Shown: positions 49,367-60,680 of the stretch, one piece after another | Numbering within the stretch: position 1 is the stretch's first letter | Layout of the letters: each line of letters opens with the position of its first letter | Source: Scedosporium boydii | Lineage: Eukaryota > Ascomycota > Sordariomycetes > Microascales > Microascaceae | DNA length: 64,000 bases | Assembly (NCBI GenBank): GCA_002221725.1 | Contig: NJFT01000075.1 | Coordinates: 103,283-167,282 of the forward strand | Reading direction: 5' to 3' | Notes under the pieces: generated by a model | Database searches by the model: none | Seen by the model: only the letters and a program-made list of their open reading frames with translations | What the model was told of the DNA's origin: nothing | Translations under genes and position numbers: made by a program

Positions 49367-50746
49367 ATGTCGGCCTCCCTCCCCGGTATCAGGGCCCTGC
49401 CCGAGTCCCAGTATGATTTGAGCACCTATTGGGGCCGAGTGCAACACGCCGCAGGACTTTCTGACCCGAGGTGAGACGGAATTCGTAAAAGCCAATTGGA
49501 GAGAGAGAGAGACAGTGCGGGAGATGTCGCGCCGAGCCGGTGTCGAAGCTTGTAGCGTCGCCAGCGACATGTGGTGCCCCATTTGACTCACTCTGCCTCT
49601 ATGTATCAACATCTCAACACATATACACATGCGACGATGGCTAACAGTTGCCTTTGCGATGGCATTCCAGAACTCTATTTGCCGGAAAGACGGGACTTGA
49701 GAGAGCAAGGAGCCTTATAATTGACTACAAGGAGGGTCGTGCCCAACACATGACTCCGGAACTATGGCAAGCCAAGAAGATTGTCGACTCAACTCTTCAT
49801 CCCGGTATGAAGCGACTCCAAATGTTGTCGGTTGCGCGTCCCGCAAACACTACTAACTGTGGGTAGACACCGGCGAGCCGATCTTCTTGCCGTTCCGCAT
49901 GTCTTGCTTCGTGCTTTCCAACCTGGTCGTCACGGCGGGTATGCTGCAACCTGGACTTGGGGTATGTACCGTGTCTCTGCAGGCACTCCTTCAAGCACGC
50001 TTCGCGCGGCATTGAGTCGTAAGCAGAGATGGCCTCGAGCTAACAATGTAACCTAGACCGTAGGAACGATAGCATGGCAGGTTGTTAACCAGTCGCTAAA
50101 CGTGGCCATCAACAGCGCCAACGCGAACAAGTCGTCTCCGCTAACCTACCAACAACTCGCCCAATCCTACGCCATGGCCGTCACCGCCTCCTGCTCCGTT
50201 GCCGTCGGCCTCAACAAGCTCGTGCCGCGGCTCAAGCGCGTCTCCCCGGCCACCAAGACGATCCTGTCCCGCCTGGTGCCCTTCGCGGCCGTTGCGTCCG
50301 CCGGTGCCCTCAACGTCTTTCTCATGAGAGGCGAAGAGATGCGCAAGGGTATCGACGTCTTCCCCGTGCTCTCCGACGCTGACAAGGCCAAGCTCGTTGC
50401 CGAGGGCAAGTCGGAGTCGGACGTGCCTTCGCTCGGTAAGAGTAAAAAGGCGGCCACCATCGCTGTTAGCGAGACTGCCCTTAGCCGAGTGTTGAACAGC
50501 TCACCGATCATGGTTATCCCCCCTCTCATCCTTGTCCGCCTGCAAAAGACTGAGTGGCTCAAGCGCCGGCCTCATTTTACCATCCCTATCAACCTCGGTC
50601 TCATCCTTGGTACGTCGTTTGCCGTGTTGCCGCTTGCCTTGGCTGCGTTCCCGCAGAGACAGAGCATCAGGGCGGATAGCTTGGAACCCGAGTTCCATGG
50701 TAAGGGAGGGAAGGACGGACTCGTTGTTTTTAACAGGGGTATTTGA
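49367..50746 (+). CDS. FSF1: Mitochondrial sideroflexin (Fsf1 family)
   Basis: Four exons (49367-49470, 49671-49804, 49867-49961, 50057-50746) give 340 residues, the normal size. Family motifs: LPESQYDLSTYWGRVQHA, TLFAG, HPDTGEPIFLPFRMSCF (the sideroflexin HPDTGE block), and WQVVNQSLNVAINSANAN. Several hydrophobic segments follow, including NSSPIMVIPPLILVRL and INLGLILGTSFAVLPLALAAFPQR. Sideroflexins are multi-pass proteins of the mitochondrial inner membrane; human SFXN1 carries serine into mitochondria for one-carbon metabolism, so amino-acid transport is the best inference. The exon 1 splice (CCG AG|GTGAGA) joins to an A that completes Arg. The tail ends VVFNRGI. Confidence 0.95.
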
Positions 50747-51315
50747 GCTTAGCATGCGTGGTTAATCTTCCATATAGATTTGTGCCTATGATTAGAATTG
50801 TATATATTTTTCTGAACCCATTTCTTGGCATCGGTTGTTATTGATTCCAAAGCTAAAACCGCAGCGATGTGCGTGGAGAGGGATGAAGTTCGAGTGTCAT
50901 AGCACATCTCCACGGAAGAGGTACTACTTGAACTTAGAACACGACAACTGCTAACCTAGCATCAATTCTACTGGGTTCTTGCAGATTGAAACATCTGGGC
51001 AACGAAAGAAGGAAGTAATTGATTATCCATTGGGGACTCTAAATTTGTGAGAGTACTACTCGATTGACCCGTTCAATTCATCAAGTGCTGGAAGTCGATG
51101 GTCTAAGATAGACCACGTGACGACGTGACGTCTAAGTGCAAGACCCCTGCTCCAAAAATTTATTCTTCAAGCTTGGAGCTCAAGGAACAATCTCAACCAA
51201 AAAACGACCACCCGCAAGCAACTAGTCTTCGTCGCCGTATAACAACGTCGCATTCCGCACCCCTAGACTCTCCCTCTCGAAGTCGAAGCTGTCTTCCCCT
51301 CTACATACACCCAAA
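50747..51315 (+). promoter_or_regulatory. Intergenic region and TIM13 promoter
   Basis: It contains the sideroflexin 3' UTR and the TIM13 promoter. A composite site at 51114-51132 carries CACGTGA directly followed by CGACGTGACGTC, i.e. an E-box next to a CRE/bZIP-like TGACGTC, about 190 bases before the start codon. No gene. Confidence 0.4.
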
Positions 51316-51690
51316 ATGGATTCCACAGCCGTCAAGAATGCTGTTATGCAGCAGGTCCGCACCGAAGCCAGCGTCGCGAACGCGCAAAAGCTCATGAACG
51401 TATGTGTATATCAAATTCTCGCTACTTGTTCTTTTTCAGAACCTGTTGCTGGAGGGGACTAGAAAACGATTGATGGTTCGTTTTGGAACTAACATGTTTG
51501 GGCAATGTAGAACCTCAAATCTAGCTGCTTCGAGAAGTGCGTCCCCAAGCCCGGCACCTCCCTCTCGAGCACTGAATCGACCTGCGTGACGAACTGCATG
51601 GAGAAGTACATGGCTGCCTGGAACCTCGTCAACTCGACCTACATTGCGAGGTTACGCGGAGAGAACGCCAAGAACGATAGCTTCGTATAA
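51316..51690 (+). CDS. TIM13: Small Tim chaperone Tim13
   Basis: Two exons (51316-51399 and 51511-51690) give 87 residues. The twin CX3C motif is present: CFEKC and, fourteen residues later, CVTNC, followed by MEKYMAAWN, the usual Tim13 helix. Tim13 forms a ring with Tim8 in the mitochondrial intermembrane space and escorts hydrophobic precursors such as Tim23; the cysteines form two disulfides through the Mia40 pathway. Small size and one intron make it easily overlooked. It converges with the NSRP1-like gene, only about 390 bases away. Confidence 0.95.
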
Positions 51691-52081
51691 GTCCGTTATC
51701 TATTCTGAGGGGGGGTTGGCAGGGCGAGCGACATATAGAACCGTGGAAGAAGATCCCTGGGGCCGTTAACGAATGCCTGCTGGGTGTTTTCGGGCGATTC
51801 GTTTGTAAACCATATCTCATGAAGATTTGGAATGTTGGATTTCCGGACCGGATTGTACGATGGAGGGTTTATGTATATCAATATCGTGGGTTCATTTTGG
51901 GTTCAAACAAACTCCATAGACAACCTTTGTGACACTAGCGACGAAAGACAAAAAAACGAATAATATAGATATGGCAGCGGATGAAACCAGGCTGCTGCTT
52001 GAATCTATTACTCTCCAAAATCCCCGGTACTTTTTTCGTGGCTATCATTACAATCGTATAATACAAACAAAGAGGCAAAAA
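51691..52081. other. Convergent 3' intergenic region
   Basis: Short space between TIM13 and the NSRP1-like gene, presumably both 3' UTRs. Nothing else is seen. Confidence 0.6.
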
Positions 52082-53341
52082 TCACGAAGCCCCAGCATCT
52101 TTCTTCTTCTTCTCCTCTTCCGCCTGCCGTTTTCGCGCAAGATATCTCTCCCGCGCGCTCGAGATATCCGTCTCCGTCTTCCTCGACTTCGTCAATTTCT
52201 CAACCGTCTTCTGCTTCTCCTCCTCTTCCTCCTCCCTCGACCTCTTCAGAGACTCGGCGAGCTGCTCCTCCAGCATCTTCGACTGCCTTTCAATCATGGC
52301 CCGCTTGCCGCCACCAGCGCCGACAAATCCTCGGCCTTGGGTCCGGCCCAAATCTCGTTCCCGTTGCGACGACGATCTGCCTTCGGCATCCTTCTTCGGC
52401 TCCGGTTTCTTGACCACGACGTTGAGACCGCCCTTTAACAGCTGCCTCTTGTCCACAATCTGCCCATCCTCATTGACGGTAACAGAGACCCCCTCCTTCT
52501 TCATCTCCCAAGCAAGTTCCGCCTCCGTCTTCTCCTTCTCGTCCACTTCCTCTTCCTCCCCGGTCTTCCTAGACCTCGCCTTCTCCTCCGCCGCCTTCAC
52601 AATCTCCGCCCTCTCCTTCTCCTCGCGATTCAACAAATCCCTATAAAAAGCCGTCATCCCCCCACCCTTATTCTTCTTCGCCTCCTCCTCCTCCCTCCTC
52701 CGCTCCTCCTCCTGTAACCGCTTATTCTCCTCCTGCTGCCTCTTATACGCCGCCGTCACGAACTTCTCCTTGTCCGCGAACTCCTCTCCTTCCGCCTCCC
52801 TCTCCCGAGCGATCCTCTTCTCCTCCGCGATCTGCTGATCCCTCTTCCGCACCGCCGAGGCCGCTAGCAATCCGGTCATGTACTTGGGTCTCCGGTCCTC
52901 TCCCTCCTCCTTCTTCGCCTTGTGCGGCTTCATCGTCTCGTAGACCCCGTCGTAGTCGTATAAGCTGGCGTCTACTTTTGCGCCTTCCTCGGCGTTCTTC
53001 CGCGCCGATAGCGCACCAGATAAATCTCCAAACATCCCCTCCGGCACACTCTTCTTTTTTAACGTCGGCGGTTTCGTCGGCGGCGCGCCATTCTTCTTCT
53101 TGGATTTTCTCGCGCCTGGTTCTGGAGAGGGCGCGCGCTCTGTTGTTTTTGTTGTTAAACTTTCGTCTAGCACGTCGATCTCCACGATGCTCTCGAAGCC
53201 TTGCGCCACGGCAGTTGTAGCCGGCGCTTTGGATTCTGTTTCGGAGTCAGAATCACCGCCGAAGGCTTTCCTCTTGCCTGGCGCTGGTTTGGATGGTTTC
53301 TTGGATAGGCGCAGGCCTAGGGAGAAGCCTGAGTTGCTCAT
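52082..53341 (-). CDS. NSRP1/CCDC55-like (DUF2040) coiled-coil protein, probable splicing regulator
   Basis: A single exon of 419 residues. I chose the ATG giving MSNSGFSLGLRLSKK; the frame stays open 34 codons further upstream with another ATG, but SGFSLGLRL is the conserved family start. The signature VDASLYDYDGVYETMK, then RRPKYMTGLLAASAVRKRDQQIAEEKRIAREREAE-type charged helices and GGMTAFYRDLLNREEKER, match the NSRP1 N-terminal domain. The C-terminal half is Glu/Lys/Arg-rich. Human NSRP1 is a nuclear-speckle protein that changes splice-site choice; a nuclear RNA role is inferred. A CACGTG sits at 53511-53516, 170 bases upstream. Confidence 0.87.
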   Translation of the reverse strand: MSNSGFSLGLRLSKKPSKPAPGKRKAFGGDSDSETESKAPATTAVAQGFESIVEIDVLDESLTTKTTERAPSPEPGARKSKKKNGAPPTKPPTLKKKSVPEGMFGDLSGALSARKNAEEGAKVDASLYDYDGVYETMKPHKAKKEEGEDRRPKYMTGLLAASAVRKRDQQIAEEKRIAREREAEGEEFADKEKFVTAAYKRQQEENKRLQEEERRREEEEAKKNKGGGMTAFYRDLLNREEKERAEIVKAAEEKARSRKTGEEEEVDEKEKTEAELAWEMKKEGVSVTVNEDGQIVDKRQLLKGGLNVVVKKPEPKKDAEGRSSSQRERDLGRTQGRGFVGAGGGKRAMIERQSKMLEEQLAESLKRSREEEEEEKQKTVEKLTKSRKTETDISSARERYLARKRQAEEEKKKKDAGAS

Positions 53342-54009
53342 TTTTGTACGTTTTGTTGATATGATCTGCTGCTTTGTGGTTGTAACAGCCTCAAAAGCTT
53401 GGTGGCGAGCTTGGAAGACCTCGATTACTCGGCTTGAAGTCAAGAGGCGACAAGAGCGACGTCAACTTCTGAATTGGTCCTAAACTAGGCGCTATCTTCA
53501 CCTAAACAGTCACGTGAGAAACAGTGGAAGGAGCTAGTAAAGGAGACTGGATTGGGCTATATTAGCGATGAAGATGATACCCAAACCACTACACTCCCAC
53601 TAAAAAGGCCCTGGAGAGATAGTGACAAGACGTCAAGTTCTATTGACCAGTGTCCGACTCCTCGCAGTTAACAAGCAACATCAGATGAAGACGACGTCAT
53701 GTTCGAAGATACGGAGAGCATATTTCGCTTCTAGCTACTAACTTCATCAAGTGCGATTTTGGGGATCATCATCATTAAAAGCCTATATACGTAACCATTC
53801 CCTAAAAATATCGGATCACTGACGAACTTGACCCGCCATTTGAATCCTCTCCAGCCTGGTATTCATCGTATCAAAAGTGAGCCGTCCTGCTCCCCAAGAG
53901 TATCAAAATCACCCTTCGCCAAGATCCATTGTACAGGTATAAGAAGCAAACACCACACCATTCCAATTGCACGAAAAAGCGATAAGAACAGATCATCGAT
54001 AACAGTTAA
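53342..54009. other. Intergenic region between NSRP1-like gene and RSE1
   Basis: Promoter of the NSRP1-like gene and 3' UTR of RSE1 (both minus strand). CACGTG palindrome in TCACGTGA at 53510-53517. No gene. Confidence 0.5.
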
Positions 54010-57000
54010 TTAGAAAGCCGAGCGTGTCCGGACGTCCTGTAAGGAAAGGGCTTGTTAGCATGCTGCCAGGGGAGGGGGACAATGGTCATACTAAAAAGGG
54101 AACTCGACATACCGAAATCTTCCTCTCGATCTCTCGGACGGACCGGTCCAGCTCTCCCGCAATCATCTGCTTCTTGTCGTTGGGAAGGAGGGCGTACCGC
54201 TCGCAGAGGTCACCATCGATGACGCCCTTAACGGGAACGTAGTAGCCACGGTAGATAAGATGATCCCTGCCAGCCAGAGGTGGATCTTCGCTCCTCATAT
54301 GTGTCTCCAGAGTCTGGAAGAAATCGGCATCCTCGCGGCTGACAAAGGGAATTAGAGCCCCTATGGACCCATTGATTCCAGACCAGAGTATAATATCCTG
54401 GCCGCCAACAACTAGGTTGGTCTTGGTGATGCTTGTGGGGATGTCCTGAGTGTAGAAGTGCGCCATGAGATCTAGTCGATTTGGCGCGCCGTGGAGGTAG
54501 TCCCGAGAGTGAAGGAGGTGTACGCCGGTCGCATCCTCATCTGCCTCCTCACTCGCCTGGAGTGGGCAACGAAGAATGTATAGGTTGCCGAACTTGTCGC
54601 CTCCGGCCACCGATTCGTAGTCCACCATTGTCGTGCAAGTCACCCAACGCGAGATCGTATCATCGGCAAAGGGAATGAGCTTGTTCGCCATTGGTTTGTA
54701 CGCGACGTAGGTGATCCCTTGCATCACATCACCCACAACGATGCGGTTATGCTGTACGTTGAGGGATACGATGAGATGGGCCGAGACGGTTGCCTGCGCC
54801 TTCCTGAGCATCTGTTTCATGCCAAGGTCGTAGATGCGCAATGTCTTCCCAATGGCCACAAGCAATTTGCCCTGGAAGGCGAGCATTGCACTGGGTGGCT
54901 CCTCAACCTTGGTCTGGTGAATGAACTCGAGCTCCTTACCTTCCTCGTGGAAACGGTATACATGTATGTATCCTTCAGAGAACTGGCGAGGGTTGAGAAT
55001 CATGTCCTTGCCAGTTCCTACGACAAGGAAAGGTTCCTGATCTTGGCTGGCAAATGGAATAATAGCAGTACAAGTGGCGGCTTCGTTATTCTTGAAGTCG
55101 ATGGTCTGCGTTACTCGTGGCTCATCTCCCAATGGATCCACGGCGTTGATGCATGACGCCCAGCGGCCCTTGCCTCTCGGATAGCCGAACTCAGTAGGGG
55201 GTAAAACTGTCGCGTCTCCATTTACAACGCCGGGGTCGGCCAGCAACTGCTCACGGAGCTCTGGTGGTAGGGTATTGTTGTCTGCTTCGATTGTGTAGAA
55301 AATAGGGTGCTCGGGGTGTTTGACGAGCTTCTTAGGGGTATACGTAAGAGGAACAGACTTCTGAATCAGAGTCTCACCTAATTTTTCGATGGAGAAGATC
55401 CTAAGCCGAGCGCTTGTTAGTTCACATCTTCGACTTCTGATAGAATGACGAGTGTCGAGATAGAGAAAAAGAATAGGTTGGGTGCATTTCAGAAGGAACA
55501 ATTAATGGTAGTCCTCATTGCCTTTGTTTATTTAAAGAGGCAAATAGGATCCCTTTTATCATCATGTAGCACTTGGAAAGGGGGAAATGGCATAGAGAGG
55601 AAGGGGAAAGGTATCAACTTACCGAAGCGATTGGCCTTGTATACCAACAATACCCTCCTCACACTGCTCGCTGGTGAAGTTCCAGCCCCATTCTAGATCA
55701 ACATAGTTTAGGGGCGTAATAACAAAGCTCTTGGAGATTGGATCTGCGTAGCCTAGCCAAGGTCGTGAGCTCAAAGCCAGAACACATGTCTGGCCCTTCA
55801 CAGAGACCTGCGATAGCTTGACAGGGCGAGGACCAAGGAACTTTTGCCGAGTGTCCGTTAACTCGCCCGTGACTTCGTCGAGAACTGTCCGAAGATAGAC
55901 CCCGGAGTGTAGCCCGATGTGGAGATAGAGGGTAGATCCGCCCGAAGAGGAATCGTACATGGCCATAATAGATAGAGATGATGGAGCAGCAGTCAAAGCT
56001 TGAACCGACCGGCTTTCTAATGTCGAATCCGGGTCGAGACTGAGGATACGGATAGTGCAATCGTCACATCCTACTGCCAAGAATGAGCTTCGCCGTCTGC
56101 CTTCGGGGACCTCGCCCAGGCTGAGGCAAGTAACGGTGCCATTCATTTCCTTTTTCTCATCGTATTCCGCTAGGGAGCCATCAGCGTCCATTTCGAAGTA
56201 AACGATCTCGCCCGAACTCAGGGCGATCGCGACTTGATGGCTATTGGTTGCTGCCGCCACAATGGAGCGGTGCTGGGGTGCTGCCCACTCTTGCACCTCC
56301 CCGCGGCAGATGTGCCTGATGCCCTTGGGATGGACCTGGATGAGGCCGTCCTCGCCGAGGAGTTGCGCAGCCAGCGTCGGAACTGATGTCAAGAAACCAG
56401 AGTTGTTTACTTGCTCAACAGTTTCGCCGATGCTGAGGACAAAAGTCCCATTGGTGAAGGAAAGAATGATGTAGGCGTCGTATTGGTCCCCGCGGTTAAG
56501 CTTGAGAGTCCAAACAGCGGACGGGATACCTGGGACTTCGGAGGCGACGATTTCTTCCACCTCAAGTCCATGTTTTATCATCCTAAAAGTACTCCTCGCA
56601 CCACTTCCACAGACTGTGTAGATTTGAGGCGCATCCTCATCCGTCAGATTGGCGACTTTGCAGTCAACTAGAGGGTTCATAGAGTCCACGCTGTCCACTA
56701 AAGCCAAGTTCTCCGCTGGCCTCGGATGGAAATAGACGGGGTCATAGGCAGCATTGGGGTCGGCGGGGAAATTATCGCTGGAGAATTCAGGCTCATCGTC
56801 ATCATCACCAAGCTTCTCAAACTGGTAGAATTGATGATTGCCAGCCTGACTGGTAACGTAGAGGAAGCCACTTTTCAGGATGCACAGACTTGTAGCGAGG
56901 GGTACGGTATCGAAGTATTTGATCTTCAGCCGCCTCACCTCACCGGTCGGGTTACCGTCGTCGTCCTCAACCATATCGATTGTGACTTTAAACAAGTCGC

Positions 57001-58063
57001 CATCTTCGGTTTGCAGTAGGAAAAAGAAAGCTCCCGCGCTTCCCTTCAACTTATGCATCACTCCGGCGACGATGTTGCGCTTCCTCGAAGGATCCTCAGT
57101 GGCACCCCGCCTCCGAGGAATGGGAACACGGAAGGGGTCCTGGTTCGAGTGACGATAAGTAACGCTCTCTTCGCCGCAGACTAAGACTCCACTAGGGCCG
57201 TCATTCCCTCCAGGGACCTGAAACAGCATCGCTGCCGTACGGTCTACGGGCTCAGACCATTTTCGAACGACATGATTGAGCCCAAGATCTAGTTCGTAGT
57301 ATACTAGATGGGGTTCAACCTCGTCGACAGCTTGGCCAGTCGGATCCTGATCAGCCTCGGTATAATCCGTCTCGAGAGCAGCGAAGACGGGGTTGGCGTA
57401 ACCGACGTCTAACGCAGTCATCGAGAGCACGTGGACACCGGGCTTGTGAGCTTCGAGAGGAGAACTAATGGTCAGGGCAGCCTGGGCGTTTCGGTTCAAG
57501 ACGTAGACAAGCTTGTTCTTCTCAACCGAGGCAATAAGACATGCTCTTCCCTTGGGGTCGCACGCAAGGTACTCCCCTGGAATTACTCTTCGAACGCCAG
57601 ACTTTCCAAACGTCTCCAAATGCACTCGCGTGAAGCAGTTTTGCGCAGGGATGTATTCGAGGATAGTAATTCTTCCGGAGTCAGTGGCGAGGATAAGGTA
57701 GTCTATGAGACGAAGTGTTTAGCATTGTGTACCTTCCGCTAGCCGGCACCTAAACAAGATGCTCAAAAAACTCGTCACTAGGGGAATCAAGAGAAAAGAG
57801 GGAAAGGACTGTTGCATACCTTTGCTACTTCCAGCTAGCCTGAAAGCTGCCATCGACCGGATGATACCGAAGATATCATGGGATAGAAGTGTGATGATCT
57901 TCCCTTGGGTAGGATCAGGACGAAGGAGAACGAGACGGGAACCCGATGAAGTCACAATGTGCTGCTCCTTGGTGCCCGCGAACTGACCGACCACAGCCTG
58001 TGTGATGTGAGTGGGTGGCTGGATAGTCAGGGAGTAGAGGAACATGTTCGACGTGGTCGCCAT
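54010..58063 (-). CDS. RSE1: Splicing factor 3B subunit 3 (SF3B3/SAP130), yeast Rse1
   Basis: Four exons (58063-57820, 57702-55623, 55400-54113, 54036-54010) give 1212 residues, matching the family (about 1215). N-terminus [26 protein letters not shown]; the remainder is the DDB1/CPSF160-like beta-propeller series, with blocks such as [27 protein letters not shown] and [12 protein letters not shown], and a C-terminal stretch [51 protein letters not shown]. The last exon encodes only DVRTRSAF and stop (27 nt), matching the usual D-I-R-T-R-Y-A-F end. The protein is a scaffold of the SF3b complex in U2 snRNP, needed for branch-site recognition. The start lies 370 bases from that of MSS51 on the other strand. 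Confidence 0.97.
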
Positions 58064-58433
58064 GGTTGCGATCGTCTCAAGAGCCTTTAGGGCTCTTGAA
58101 ATAGAGAGACGCTCGGTTCGAGATGAGGAGAAATTCTGCAGTCGCTGCTCCTCTAGGTTGAGGTAGACATTGAATCCACAGTGGAGGAGCCGAGTCGTAA
58201 AAATTATGGCTGTTCTTGATTAGATCTCCACATCGCCCCGATTGAAGCAAATGATCGCAAAACATTGGCCCGAGAGGACAATGTATCTCATAAACGCATA
58301 ACGTCCATCGGAGAAGGAAAATCATCACCCCACAGTGTCCCGGAGCTTTTCCTTCACGAGTCGACAGTGACTCGAAGGAGTCTAGACACCAACCCAACCC
58401 TCAATTGTCGGGATTTTTGCGCCGCTCCCAGCC
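58064..58433. promoter_or_regulatory. Compact divergent promoter, RSE1 / MSS51
   Basis: Only 370 bases separate the two start codons, so both promoters and leaders share this DNA. An ATTGG (inverse CCAAT) occurs near 58264. No other element can be named. Confidence 0.6.
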
Positions 58434-60145
58434 ATGTTTCGACCGGTAGACTCGGCCGTGAGGCTGGCCATGTCCAGGACCTACCGGCGGTACTTCTCCG
58501 CTGCGCGCAACCTCGCTAAATCTACTGCTTCCACCGCTCCAGCAAGATCCAGATCAGTCCACCCGGCGACGCGACAGCTCCCCGACGGCATCGCTGCAAG
58601 TTCTAGCCTAGCAGCGCGTACGCAACAGGCTCCAAGGCATTTCTCGACATCCCGTTCACTTGCGAGGGAGGCGGCAGCGGCGGAAAGCGAAGTATCTGAT
58701 GCACACGGGAGAAAACCTAGACTCCAGAAGAACGACCTCTTCCACCCATTTTCGACATCTCCGCTTCCCGAAATAAGGAGGAAGGCCGAGTTTATAAGGC
58801 AGCATGCCTACTGCCCGCACCCGGATCACCGATTGACACACTTGCCTACGGTAGCGCCCAAGGAGGAGGACGCAACTAAGCAAGGCGGCAACTTAGCACC
58901 GGCTCATGTGCACTTCGAATGCCCGGATTGTGGTATACCTGTGTACTGCAGTGAGGGCCACTGGATGGATGACTACGAGGCGCACCTTGAGATTTGTGAT
59001 ACCCTGCGAGAGATCAACGAAGACGAGCATGATCTGAGGTCTGGCCGGGTCTTCCCCGAGTTCCAGTTTGGTGCCGAGCAGCTTCCAGAGGCGGTTGTGA
59101 ATTTGCTGAACTGGGATACGTTCATGTATTCCCGGCAGTATGCCGCCATCCATGAAGAAAGGGCTATGCGGCACGCCACCAGGCTTCTCACTTATCCGGT
59201 TACCATCGGAAGCGTTCTCCACGAGTTGTCTCCGTACAATATCAGAAACCGCGTTACTGCGGAAGGGTTGAAGAGTTTTAGTGGTGAGTTCATTGTCCAG
59301 TCCAGTCCATCTAGACCATTCGGGAATTCAGTGTATCCGAAACTGACAGTCATAGCTCTGCGTTATTCGCTCCACCCTCCCAAGTCCGGAGGAGGAACAG
59401 ATATCAAGGGTCTTAGACCCACCCCGCCGCCGATGAGAATCTTTATCCTGGGTGCTCGAGCTGAATCCTCCCTCCCACGCAATGCCTGGATGGAACTTGC
59501 GCATCTGTTCCCCGACTCGAGGCTCCACCTCATCTTCATAGGCCCGGAGAGTATGGCAAACCGCGACGACGAGTTCCCGTTGCCAGAGAGGACACCGCAG
59601 AACCCCTTCGGTATGGTTGTCGAAGACCGCATAGCCCAGAACCTGAAGATCAGCACCATCGTGGACTACTACCACACGATCCACAAGACCGGATACTTCA
59701 CGCCGTACGATCCCTACTTTGACTGCTTCGTGCTCTTCCACCCCGGTCTTGGACATCCCGCTAGTAGTCACGAGTGGACAGAAACTCTGCCCATGCTCCT
59801 AGAGACTAAGCTCCCAATTATTTGCACCGGATACACGCAGTTCGACATGCAAAGAGACATCGACTGGATACATGAGACGGCTCGCGGCGAGTTCGATATG
59901 CTCCTCGAGCCTGGTGAGAATCTCTTCCGAAGCCTCAAGTGGGACTTGAACGATCTCGATCCCCAAGATGTCAGCTGTGGTAACTGGGGTGTTTGGGCAT
60001 TCCGTGGAAAGAGGCAAGTCCCCCTTCCCCCTTGCCCCTCTAACCTTCACCCTCGGACCCCGATGTTAAGGGGCTCTGCCATTCAATTCATTGCTAACTC
60101 TGAGATTATAGATACGAGACTACAAGAAAGGAGGATGCGGCTTAG
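58434..60145 (+). CDS. MSS51: Mitochondrial Mss51-like zinc-finger protein (COX1 translation activator)
   Basis: Two exons (58434-60013 and 60112-60145) give 537 residues. The first 80 residues are an Arg/Ser/Ala-rich mitochondrial presequence. The zinc-binding part has AYCPHPDH and HFECPDCGIPVYCSEGHWMDDYEAHLEICDTL-type spacing, as in Mss51. Then come LLNWDTFMYSRQY, TIGSVLHELSPYN, HLIFIGPESM and CGNWGVWAFRGKRYET. In yeast Mss51 activates COX1 mRNA translation and links it to cytochrome oxidase assembly; the same role is likely here. The intron 60014-60111 starts with GC (AG|GCAAGT) and has a CTAAC branch site; the spliced end RYETTRKEDAA fits the family. If unspliced, the frame runs on to 60347 with a different tail. 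Confidence 0.92.
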
Positions 60146-60680
60146 GCTACGTGTAAGAGTGGGTGAACTGTACAATCTTGTTGGAGCGCCGGTGAAACCG
60201 GAGTCGAACGGCCTTACATGCCGCTTCTTGTATTTTACATGTGGTAATTTCACCAGGATAGACATATATTACAACTACTCTGTTAAAATAGACTCGTCAC
60301 TCACGTCCGTGTGTTTATTGGAATTAATTTCTGCCCTTGGAATGTAACCTCAATCTCTCGAGCTCCAGCTCTTTTCTCAGCCTTGCAGAATTTCGGGCCC
60401 GCCTATTGCTGCGGTTAGCGCACGGCTACAGCGCATCAGCCCCTGTAGCCCTGCACTGTGCCGCCCTGCAGAGTCGAACCGCGCAAACGTCACCACCATA
60501 CAAGACACGTGCACTCCCACCGCATCGCCGCTCTTCAACCGACCGACCGTTTTCTATCAACGCCGCAGGCTACGTATCGCACCTCTGCGTGCTTCCGATA
60601 GAGATCCGTACGAACGATCATACGCCGCTATTCCAGTCGCACTAGTGACATGGCAGCGTGAGAGCTGCTCAAAGGTTGTC
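60146..60680. other. Intergenic region upstream of the PXA gene
   Basis: Holds the MSS51 3' UTR and the PXA gene promoter. CACGTG at 60506-60511, about 170 bases before the start. No gene; a minus-strand tRNA-like B box near 60474 does not fold. Confidence 0.5.

Noticed and set aside
60112..60347. 637-residue version of MSS51 as the main product
   Set aside because: It requires retention of an intron with a good branch site and acceptor, and loses the conserved RYET end. Kept only as a possible isoform.
60465..60485. Minus-strand GGTTCGA near 60474 as possible tRNA
   Set aside because: The B box lacks the final CC and no cloverleaf can be drawn.
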